Origin: Achromobacter xylosoxidans A8
GTDB lineage: Bacteria > Pseudomonadota > Gammaproteobacteria > Burkholderiales > Burkholderiaceae_B
Assembly (NCBI RefSeq): GCF_000165835.1
Contig: NC_014640.1
Location: 868,001 to 932,000 of the forward strand
Direction: 5' to 3'
Length of the DNA stretch: 64,000 bases
Shown here: positions 17,270 through 24,336 of the stretch, piece by piece
Position numbering within the stretch: the stretch's first letter is position 1
How the letters are laid out: each line of letters opens with the position of its first letter
Program-made: the position numbers and the translations under genes
Notes under the pieces: model-generated
The model's input: only the letters and a program-made list of their open reading frames with translations
Told to the model about the DNA's origin: nothing
Database searches by the model: none

Positions 17270-18360
17270 CAAGCCTCCTGCAGACCGGAGAGAGCCTGCA
17301 GCACGGCGACGCGACTCTGGCCCAGGATCATGCCGTGCCAATCGGCGGCGTTGCAGTAGAACGCTTCCAGCGTGGCGTTCAGGATGGCGTCGCGCTTGGC
17401 GTCGTCGGCCCCAGGATGCGCAAGCAGCCAGTTGCGGCCGCGCAGCGCTTCGATCATGTCTTCAAAAGGCAGAGTGCCGAATTCCAGTGCCATCGGCGTG
17501 TGCTGGGCGTCGGGGCAGGTCTGGTAGATCAGGCCGGCCAACTGGCCGGTAATGTCCGCGGAAGCGGAGCTGCCTTCGTAGGGAACCGCGATATCGCTGC
17601 CCCACCATTGGCGCGCGCGTGCGACAGCGGCGGCGTCGCGGCGCCCCGCGTATATTTTTTCGCCGTGCCCGCGCGGCCCCAAGCCTGTATGCACATCGAT
17701 CCAGCCGATATGCTTGCTACGGCTGCCGTGCTGCTGAAGGATATGGCGCAGGTTCAGCAGCGATGCCGTAAGGTGCGTGCCGCCGTAGAACAGGCCGTCG
17801 GCATGCGTGTACTGCCCGCGGGTCACGACCTGCGCGAACGCCGACCGGCCATGCTCGGCGATATAGGCATCGATCCGCGAGGCGTTCGCAGCCGTGGCTG
17901 GCCATTCCGCAGGCAGCAGCAGGTCATGTATCCCCGCGTATCCGGGGTTCTGGGGCAGGGGGCGTCCGTCGAAGGACTGGTCGTTGCGGTTCAGGTCGAC
18001 ATTGTCTTCGTTCGTGCGCGCCAGCCAGGAAAACCCATACGGGTTGATGGCGTGCACGAGCAGCACGGCCACGCCGGCTCTGCGGGCGCGCTCCAGCATG
18101 GCGGCATCGTCCAGCAGGGCGAGTTGACAGCCCGAGCCGCAGAAGCCCTCCACGCCATGTGTGGCGGAGGTCATTATCAGCAGCCGTTCAGCGTCGGTCG
18201 GGCCGATCAGCGCGACGTCGGTCGCCAGGGCTTCGCCGTGGCGGCCGGCGGGTTCGATGACATAGGATTGAAACTGTGTGGCCAGGGGTTTGGCCGCCAG
18301 CACGAAGCGATGGCGCGCTTCTTCGTAGCTGCGGGAAAAGTAGCTGGAACCGTGCTGCAT
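17269..18360 (-). CDS. DUF2817 (M14-like) zinc peptidase/amidase
   Basis: A 363-residue putative metallo-carboxypeptidase or amidase of the DUF2817 family, with the expected residues intact. These are HGVEGF (His68, Glu71), NPYGFSW, NVDLNRND, IDVHTG as a further zinc-ligand segment, and LEFGT with the likely catalytic Glu near the C-terminus. No signal peptide is visible, so it acts in the cytoplasm. It starts inside the stop of the MFS gene (TAATG overlap) and overlaps the next, degenerate copy in the same way. The operon therefore runs permease, peptidase, pseudo-peptidase. The substrate is unknown but is presumably what the permease imports. Confidence 0.85.
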   Translation of the reverse strand: MQHGSSYFSRSYEEARHRFVLAAKPLATQFQSYVIEPAGRHGEALATDVALIGPTDAERLLIMTSATHGVEGFCGSGCQLALLDDAAMLERARRAGVAVLLVHAINPYGFSWLARTNEDNVDLNRNDQSFDGRPLPQNPGYAGIHDLLLPAEWPATAANASRIDAYIAEHGRSAFAQVVTRGQYTHADGLFYGGTHLTASLLNLRHILQQHGSRSKHIGWIDVHTGLGPRGHGEKIYAGRRDAAAVARARQWWGSDIAVPYEGSSASADITGQLAGLIYQTCPDAQHTPMALEFGTLPFEDMIEALRGRNWLLAHPGADDAKRDAILNATLEAFYCNAADWHGMILGQSRVAVLQALSGLQEA

Positions 18361-19706
18361 TAGGCCTCCTGGCCGTCGATGTCGTCGTGGGTGCGGTCGT
18401 CAATCCAGAACAGCACCACCGTGGAGAGGGCTATGGCCACCATCAGGAACCACGCCGGCGCCATGGAATTTCCGGTCACGTGCAGCAGCCAGGTCACGAA
18501 GAACTGCGCAAAGCCGCCGAACACGGATATGCCCAATCCATACACGACGGACATGCCGGTCGTGCGCACGGCCTTGGGGAAGAGTTCGGGAAGCATCGTG
18601 AATGCGGGCGCCGACTGCAGGGCCACCAGCAGCGCGAACAGGGCGACGAGCAGCATCAGCCGCTCGGTGCTGGGCGCGGCCATCAGCCATTGGAAGCAGG
18701 GGAGCAGGACGATCAGGGTGGCGAGGCGCGACCAGAAGATCACGCGCTTGCGGCCGTAGCGGTCGGCCAGCATGCCGACGAACGGGGCAATCAGGAAGCC
18801 GACCGCGCCGAACACGACGCTGGCCGATAGCGTGGACGTGGCCGGCAAGCCCAGTTCCCGGTTGGCGTACGCCGGCATGTAGAAGCTGAGGATCTGCGTG
18901 CTGACCATGCCACCGATCAACAGCAGGATGCCCTTCAATATGGTGACCTTGTACTCGGCAAAGATGCGGCGCAACGGCTGGTGAGGGGTGGCACGGCGTA
19001 GTGCCGCAGGCTGGGGTTTGCCGGAGTCCGGGGGCGAGCTCGTCAGTGTTTCCTCAAGGTTGCGGCGGATGTAGGCGCCGACGGGCACGGTCAGGATGCC
19101 GATGACGAACGGCACGCGCCAGCCCCAGGCGTGCATCTGCTCGGTGGTCAACCCCATGGTCAGCAGCGTCACGACCAGCGCCCCAAGCATCACGCCTAGC
19201 GACTGGCTGCCGAACTGCCAGCTGGAATAGAAGCCGCGCTTGCCGCGCGGCGCGTGTTCGACCAGCAGGGTGGTCGAGGCTCCGACCTCGCCGCCGGCGG
19301 CGAAGCCCTGGATCAGGCGGGCCAACACCATCATGACCGGGCCGACCATGCCCAATTGTGCATAGGTGGGCGCCACGGCGATCAGGGCACAGCCCAGGCC
19401 CATCAGCCACAGTGTCAGCGTCATGGCCGCGCGGCGGCCGTGGCGGTCGGCATAGGAGCCGATCAGCATGCCGCCCACGGGCCGCATCAGGAACCCCACG
19501 CCGAAAGTGGCGGTGGTCAACAGCAATTGGCCGTAGCCCGAGGCGGCCGGAAAGAACAGTGGACCCAGCACCAGCATCAGGAAAGTGAAAACGGTGAAGT
19601 CGAAGAATTCGAGTGCGTTGCCGATGGTGGTGCCGGCGATGACGCGCCGGCGCATGGACGGCGTATGTAGTGAGTTGGTCGCAGCTGCTGCGATTGCGAT
19701 AGACAT
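18360..19706 (-). CDS. MFS transporter, metabolite:H+ symporter (ProP-like) type, copy 1
   Basis: A 448-residue permease with about 12 membrane segments. The MFS signature GSYADRHGRRAAM lies in the loop between segments 2 and 3, and ARLIQGFAAGGEVGASTTLLVEHAP is typical of the MHS family (ShiA, KgtP, ProP). It imports an organic acid or related solute. The ATG at 19706 follows an AGGGG site. It is near-identical to the copy at 20726 over the first about 170 residues and more diverged after that. It leads the operon with both DUF2817 genes. The conserved element is upstream at 19778. Confidence 0.9.
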   Translation of the reverse strand: MSIAIAAAATNSLHTPSMRRRVIAGTTIGNALEFFDFTVFTFLMLVLGPLFFPAASGYGQLLLTTATFGVGFLMRPVGGMLIGSYADRHGRRAAMTLTLWLMGLGCALIAVAPTYAQLGMVGPVMMVLARLIQGFAAGGEVGASTTLLVEHAPRGKRGFYSSWQFGSQSLGVMLGALVVTLLTMGLTTEQMHAWGWRVPFVIGILTVPVGAYIRRNLEETLTSSPPDSGKPQPAALRRATPHQPLRRIFAEYKVTILKGILLLIGGMVSTQILSFYMPAYANRELGLPATSTLSASVVFGAVGFLIAPFVGMLADRYGRKRVIFWSRLATLIVLLPCFQWLMAAPSTERLMLLVALFALLVALQSAPAFTMLPELFPKAVRTTGMSVVYGLGISVFGGFAQFFVTWLLHVTGNSMAPAWFLMVAIALSTVVLFWIDDRTHDDIDGQEA

Positions 19707-19777
19707 GGTTTCCCCTGGTGTCTGTTTGAGGAGGAGCTGATCCGTGGTCCCGGGCCTTGGGCCACTCCCCGAAGGGC

Positions 19778-19842
19778 ACTATACGGATGCCCTGAGATAA
19801 GAAAAAGACAGAAAATTTGTTTTGGTGCTCACATTTTTATAT
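19778..19842 (-). promoter_or_regulatory. conserved three-part promoter element, copy B (MFS copy 1 operon)
   Basis: On the + strand: ACTATACGG at 19778-19786, AAAAAGACAGAAAA from 19802, and TTTTTATATAG from 19834. The spacings equal copy A within one base. The gene-strand -10 TATAGT places the transcript start near 19771 and gives a leader of about 65 bases. Confidence 0.6.
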
Positions 19843-19953
19843 AGTGCGGCCCCCTTTTTTTTTGCACCAAATTTCCCTGATGCCGTTGGCAGTCCGATGG
19901 ATGGATTGGACCTTGCATTGCATGTGCCTCGGGCTGCGTGGGCAGGATGGCTC

Positions 19954-20685
19954 TCAGGTTGTCGTGGGCTGCCTCTGGCCCTGCAGCGTCCATTCCCGTT
20001 GCAACTTGTCGTCGCGCAGATGGTCGCGCGGCCGGGTCTCAGGCATGGCCATGAATGTGTCGGAGGTGACGGCGCCGATGTCCTGAAGCGCGCGGTACGC
20101 CGTTGACTCACGCCAGGCGGCGGCAGCCTGGGGAGTGGGCCAGTGGGTGATCAGCAAATAGACAACACCGCCGGTTTCCGGCGGGGCGTCGTCGGGGCCG
20201 ATGAGCTGGTAGGGACGGGCTTCGTACTCCCCCGTCAGGGTTTCCAAGGGGGAGGCGCCAATATCGGCCAGACAGGTCAGGATTTCTGTCAAGGCGCGGA
20301 GTTGCGCGTCGGCCAGGGGGATGGGGACAGTCAGACGAGTTTCGGTCATGACTTTTCCGGTCATGGCTTCACCGGGTGCGGGTTCGCGCCATTTGCGCAT
20401 ATAGACCGCTGTCCACCAACGGTCGTATGCTGCCTTCTGGGCAGCCTTGTGCCGCGGGTGGTTATGCCAGGCGTCCATTTGTTCGGCGCTGGCGAAGCGC
20501 ACGCCTACATACCGCCAGGCTGAATCAAGGATTGCCCCGCCATACACCGATTCAAAGCCATCCTGGCTGACCGCGACAGGATGCAGTGCATCGTTGAAAC
20601 GGGCGAAACCGTCCTCTTTGCCGGGAACGATCTTGAAGCCGCTCTCCAGCACGGTTCGCGTGGACTGCACGGGTGATTTCGTCAT
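19954..20685 (-). CDS. ABM-like (antibiotic biosynthesis monooxygenase-fold) two-domain protein
   Basis: A 243-residue protein that seems to hold two dimeric alpha-beta barrel modules. The first, at about 15-110, has FKIVPGKEDGFARFNDAL and ASAEQMDAWHNHPRHKAAQ, the latter typical of ABM/heme-degrading-fold proteins. The second, at about 120-225, has YLLITHWPTPQAAAAW. ABM-fold proteins include monooxygenases and small-molecule isomerases; no specific reaction can be assigned. The ATG at 20685 with a GAGGAT site is preferred to an upstream start that would overlap the permease gene. It follows MFS copy 2 by 40 bases and is probably its operon partner. Confidence 0.7.
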   Translation of the reverse strand: MTKSPVQSTRTVLESGFKIVPGKEDGFARFNDALHPVAVSQDGFESVYGGAILDSAWRYVGVRFASAEQMDAWHNHPRHKAAQKAAYDRWWTAVYMRKWREPAPGEAMTGKVMTETRLTVPIPLADAQLRALTEILTCLADIGASPLETLTGEYEARPYQLIGPDDAPPETGGVVYLLITHWPTPQAAAAWRESTAYRALQDIGAVTSDTFMAMPETRPRDHLRDDKLQREWTLQGQRQPTTT

Positions 20686-20725
20686 GTGATCCTCAATGTT
20701 GAAGGGAAATTCGGGCTTTACGGAC

Positions 20726-22072
20726 TCACGCTGCCTGCGCGTCGATGTCGTCATGGGTGCGGTCGTCTATCCAGAACAGCACCAGCGTTGAAAGCGCCGT
20801 TGTCACCATCAGGAACCACGCTGGAGACATGGGGTTTTCAGTGGCATGCAGCAGCCAGGTCACGAAGAATTGCGCGAAGCCGCCGAACACGGAGATGCCC
20901 AGTCCGTACACCACCGACATGCCGGTCGTGCGCACGGATTTTGGGAAGAGTTCAGGCAGCATCGTGAAGGCCGGCGCCGACTGGAGGGCCACCAACAGGG
21001 CGAAGGCGGCGGTGAGCAGCATCAGCCGTTCGGTGCTGGGCGCGGCCATCAGCCAATGGAAACCGGGCAGCAGGATGGCAAGCGTTGTGACGCGAGACCA
21101 GAAGATCACGCGCTTGCGGCCGTAGCGGTCGGCCAGCATGCCGATGAAGGGGGCGCCTGCGAAGCCGAGAGCGCCGAAAACGACGCTGGCCGACAGCGTG
21201 GAGGTGGCAGGCAGACCCAGTTCCCGGTGGGCGTAGGTTGGAATGTAGAAGTTGAGGATCTGCGTGCTGACCATGCCGCCGATTACCAGCAGCATGCCTT
21301 TGAGTACGCTTGCTTTATGCTCGGTGAATATCCGGCGCAGGGGCTGATGCGTGGCGGTGCGACGCAAGCCCTTGGTGTGCGCCGGCTTGGCGGCCGGGGG
21401 CTCGACAGTCAGGGTTTCTTCCAGATTGCGGCGGATGTAGGCGCCTATCGGCACGGTCAGGATGCCGATGAAGAACGGGACCCGCCAGCCCCAGGCCTGC
21501 ATCTGCTCCGTGGTCAGCCCCATGTTGAGCAGCATCACGACCACTGCTCCGAGCGTGACGCCGAGGGCCTGGCTGCCGTATTGCCAGCTGGAATAGAAGC
21601 CACGCTTGCCGCGCGGCGCGTGTTCGACCAGCAGGGTGGTCGAGGCCCCGACCTCGCCGCCGGCGGCGAAGCCCTGGATCAGGCGGGCCAGCACCATCAT
21701 GACCGGGCCGACCATGCCCAATTGCGCATAGGTGGGCGCCACGGCGATCATGGCACAGCCCAGGCCCATCAGCCACAGCGTCAGGGTCATGGCCGCGCGG
21801 CGGCCGTGGCGGTCGGCATAGGAGCCGATCAGCATGCCACCCACGGGCCGCATCAGGAACCCCACGCCGAAAGTGGCGGTGGTCAACAGCAATTGGCCGT
21901 AGCCCGAGGCGGCCGGAAAGAACAGTGGGCCCAGCACCAGCATCAGGAAAGTGAAGACGGTGAAGTCGAAGAATTCGAGTGCGTTGCCGATGGTGGTGCC
22001 GGCGATGACGCGCCGGCGCATGGATGGCGTATGTAGCGCGCTGGGCGCGGCTGCGGCGATTGCGATAGACAT
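20726..22072 (-). CDS. MFS transporter, metabolite:H+ symporter (ProP-like) type, copy 2
   Basis: A 448-residue paralogue of the permease at 18360, with the same signatures (GSYADRHGRRAAM, RLIQGFAAGGEVGAS). About the first 170 residues differ from copy 1 at only a handful of positions. The central loop (LTVEPPAAKPAHTK versus LTSSPPDSGKPQP) and the C-terminal half are more diverged, a mosaic pattern pointing to gene conversion. It leads a short operon with the ABM-like gene and carries the same upstream element at 22141. It probably transports a related but not identical solute. Confidence 0.9.
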   Translation of the reverse strand: MSIAIAAAAPSALHTPSMRRRVIAGTTIGNALEFFDFTVFTFLMLVLGPLFFPAASGYGQLLLTTATFGVGFLMRPVGGMLIGSYADRHGRRAAMTLTLWLMGLGCAMIAVAPTYAQLGMVGPVMMVLARLIQGFAAGGEVGASTTLLVEHAPRGKRGFYSSWQYGSQALGVTLGAVVVMLLNMGLTTEQMQAWGWRVPFFIGILTVPIGAYIRRNLEETLTVEPPAAKPAHTKGLRRTATHQPLRRIFTEHKASVLKGMLLVIGGMVSTQILNFYIPTYAHRELGLPATSTLSASVVFGALGFAGAPFIGMLADRYGRKRVIFWSRVTTLAILLPGFHWLMAAPSTERLMLLTAAFALLVALQSAPAFTMLPELFPKSVRTTGMSVVYGLGISVFGGFAQFFVTWLLHATENPMSPAWFLMVTTALSTLVLFWIDDRTHDDIDAQAA

Positions 22073-22140
22073 GGTGTCCCCTCGTGTCTGTTGAGAGGGG
22101 TCGGCTCGTGATTCCGGGCCTTCGACTCCTCTTCGAGGGC

Positions 22141-22206
22141 ACTATAAGGACGCCTTGGAATAAGAAAAAGACAGAATTTAAGTTCTAATGAATACTTTTT
22201 TTTATA
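22141..22206 (-). promoter_or_regulatory. conserved three-part promoter element, copy C (MFS copy 2 operon)
   Basis: On the + strand: ACTATAAGG at 22141-22149, AAAAAGACAGAA from 22165, and a T8 run then ATAG from 22196. The distances are 24 and 31 bases, as in copies A and B. The gene-strand -10 reads TATAGT and the transcript start would lie near 22134. Confidence 0.6.
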
Positions 22207-22349
22207 GGGTAAATTACCCAGGAAATTCAGTGCAGATACCGGGGCGAGTGGCGTTTCTACCCCTGGGGACGCCGTGGCTGCCTAGCCGAGGCGGCGCTTC
22301 TGCCGCAGGCCGGCCTTGACTTCGGACCCGGGACTTCCGCTCGCAGGCG

Positions 22350-22411
22350 CCATACGGTTGCCATAGAATCAAAAAGACAGAAATCGGGTGCTGCGATCCG
22401 TTTTTTTTATA
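22350..22411 (+). promoter_or_regulatory. conserved three-part element, copy D (LysR gene upstream)
   Basis: CATACGG at 22351-22357, AAAAAGACAGAAA from 22371 and T8-ATAT from 22401. The first spacing is two bases shorter than in copies A-C. Relative to the LysR gene the element is inverted compared with the other three, as expected for an autoregulatory site within a divergent control region. Confidence 0.5.
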
Positions 22412-22439
22412 TCTCCACAAATCCGCCGGAGCCGAACGC

Positions 22440-23405
22440 ATGAACCTACGTCAATTGCGCGCCTTCACGCTGATTGCCGAGCATGGCAGCATCCGCGCCG
22501 CGGCACGCGCGCTCTCAGTAACGCAGCCTGCCGCGACACGCAGCTTGCGCGAACTGGAGCAGAGCGTGGGTGTCGAGCTGGTACGCCGCAGCGTCAAGGG
22601 CGTGGAACTGACGACCTACGGCGAAGCGTTGTACAAGCGGGCCATCGTCATCATGCAGGAGGCCCGGCGGGCTCGCGAGGAAATCGGACAGATGCGCGAT
22701 GGCGAGGGCGGCACGTTGAACTTGGCCGTGAGCTCGGCGGCGCTGGTGGTCGTGCCGGACGCGCTGGTCGCTTTTCGCGCACGCATGCCGCGCGTGGCGG
22801 TTTCGTTCAATGAAGTGGCGCCGCCCTACAGCCATGAGCAGCTGGAGTCGGGCCGCTACGATTTTCTCGTGCAGACCGAGTACGACGGGGAGATCAGCGA
22901 CGGCTTCGCGCACCGGCCGCTGTTCACGCTGCCGCTCGCGGTCGGTGCGCGTCTGGGCCACCCGTTGCGCAGGGCGCGCAGTCTGGCGGAACTGCATGAC
23001 GCGCCTTGGCTGGTGCCAGGCAATTCGGAAGCTCCTGCAAATCTGTTGAGGATGGCCTTCGCCGCGCACGGCCTGTCCCTGCCGCGCGACACCATATCCT
23101 GTCATTCGGTGGCGGTTGCGTTGGCCATCATGGCCAAAAGCGATGCGCTGGGCATCTTCGTGCGCCCATTGTTCGAGCACGATCTCCTGCCGTCGAACAT
23201 GCGCATGATGGCATTGGCGCACGAGCTTCCCTCTGCCCGGATCTCGATCCTGGCGAGGAAGGAATCGCCGCCCACGCCAGCCGCCGAGTGCTTTATCGAT
23301 TGCCTGATCGCCACTCGGGACGCCATGGCCACCTCCAGCAAGGAAGGCCGTCCGGCGCGCAAGAATCCGGTCTACATGGACCTCGCGGAACCTGTTCGTC
23401 CATGA
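22440..23405 (+). CDS. LysR-family transcriptional regulator
   Basis: A 321-residue regulator. The winged helix-turn-helix fills residues 1-60 (FTLIAEHGSIRAAARALSV, QPAATRSLRELEQ). A linker helix and an effector-binding domain (about 92-295) follow, and a basic tail ends the protein. It is the only regulator gene inside the block that carries elements A-D, and copy D lies 29 bases before its ATG. The simplest inference is that it binds these elements and controls the two permease operons, the chemoreceptor and itself. Its effector is unknown. It converges with the LuxR-type gene. Confidence 0.92.
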   Translation: MNLRQLRAFTLIAEHGSIRAAARALSVTQPAATRSLRELEQSVGVELVRRSVKGVELTTYGEALYKRAIVIMQEARRAREEIGQMRDGEGGTLNLAVSSAALVVVPDALVAFRARMPRVAVSFNEVAPPYSHEQLESGRYDFLVQTEYDGEISDGFAHRPLFTLPLAVGARLGHPLRRARSLAELHDAPWLVPGNSEAPANLLRMAFAAHGLSLPRDTISCHSVAVALAIMAKSDALGIFVRPLFEHDLLPSNMRMMALAHELPSARISILARKESPPTPAAECFIDCLIATRDAMATSSKEGRPARKNPVYMDLAEPVRP

Positions 23406-23426
23406 GACCGGCATGCGGGGCGCGGG

Positions 23427-24230
23427 TCAACGCGCCGCCCTGCTGCGTTTGGGCATGCTCGCGCCCAGCAGCACCATGAGTTCCCGATGGTTGCGTACGC
23501 CCAGGTGCTGGAACGCCCGGTAGCGATACGTCAGCGCGGTGGTCTCCGATACGCCCATTTCGCGAGCGGCCTCCCGGGTGGTCAGGCCGTCCAGCACATG
23601 CGTGACCAGTTGCCGTTCGCGGCCCGATAGCTTGGTCATGAGCTGTACCTGCAGCGGCTGGTCAGCGGGCGCGCGCCGGGTCACCTGGACATGGCGCATG
23701 ACGGCCGCCGCAATCAGGGGAGCGTGCTGCGACATGCGCTCGAAATCCTTGGGGCCATAGTCGGGATATGAGAAATTCCGGTGCAGGCTGACCGCCACCC
23801 GATAGCCGTCGGGAAACACGGCCAGCAGCGACATGCGCTCGCGGATGCCGGGGTCGTCGTAGCAGACGCGGCGGTAGTGCGCATCCGCGACCTCTGCCGC
23901 GAACTGGTGCCCGATCCACAGCTGGCGCGCTTTCGCCGGCTTGCGCCTGGACAGCCAGATCATGTTTGAGTCCTGCTTGTCGAAGCCCAGGCGCATGTAT
24001 TCGATGGCGGTCAAGGTCGCCACTTCGCCGATGGCGCTGGCGCTGGAAACGGCTTCCACGCGGCCGCTGCTGCGCAGCGCGAATACCGTGCAATGGCTGG
24101 CGGGCACCGTAGCGCCCAATGCGTCCAGCACCTCGGCGGCGAAGTTCTCGGCGCCGATGGCATTCATCAGCGCGACACTCAGATCCTGGCCGGGAGGCGG
24201 GGGGCGCGGCGGCAGCGGCAGCAGTTTCAT
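23427..24230 (-). CDS. LuxR-family regulator with GAF-like sensor domain
   Basis: A 267-residue regulator. An N-terminal alpha-beta sensor region (about 15-185) looks GAF-like. The C-terminal LuxR/FixJ helix-turn-helix lies at about 198-258 (LSGRERQLVTHVLDGLTTREAAREMGVSETTALTYRYRAFQHLGV). It lacks the aspartate-acceptor receiver domain and the usual acyl-homoserine-lactone pocket motif. It is divergent from the aromatic-catabolism operon, and an 18-bp near-palindrome lies between them, so it probably controls that operon. Confidence 0.85.
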   Translation of the reverse strand: MKLLPLPPRPPPPGQDLSVALMNAIGAENFAAEVLDALGATVPASHCTVFALRSSGRVEAVSSASAIGEVATLTAIEYMRLGFDKQDSNMIWLSRRKPAKARQLWIGHQFAAEVADAHYRRVCYDDPGIRERMSLLAVFPDGYRVAVSLHRNFSYPDYGPKDFERMSQHAPLIAAAVMRHVQVTRRAPADQPLQVQLMTKLSGRERQLVTHVLDGLTTREAAREMGVSETTALTYRYRAFQHLGVRNHRELMVLLGASMPKRSRAAR

Positions 24231-24243
24231 AGCGGGTTAGCCT

Positions 24244-24261
24244 GTCCTGATTAATTAGGAC
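24244..24261. promoter_or_regulatory. near-palindromic candidate operator between the luxR-type gene and the monooxygenase operon
   Basis: GTCCTGATTAATTAGGAC is an 18-base inverted repeat with one mismatched pair, placed 13 bases before the regulator start and 75 bases before the monooxygenase start. This symmetry and size fit a LuxR-type dimer site. The assignment is inference. Confidence 0.45.
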
Positions 24262-24336
24262 ATATTAACGAGTCCGCCCCAGCAGAATATGACGCAAGCC
24301 AATACGGTTGTTTGATGACACGATCAGGACTTGCGC

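Larger units (their letters stand above)
22073..22439. other. 367-base intergenic region between MFS copy 2 and the LysR gene
   Basis: It holds two copies (C and D) of the conserved element, at its left third and its right end. Between them, at about 22207-22345, I see no credible gene, start codon with ribosome site or hairpin terminator. The minus-strand frame from 22441 crosses element D and looks like a chance frame. Confidence 0.6.

Noticed and set aside
22214..22441. Minus-strand frame of 75 codons between MFS copy 2 and the LysR gene
   Set aside because: It begins at the LysR start codon, crosses regulatory element D, and has no ribosome site or family pattern.
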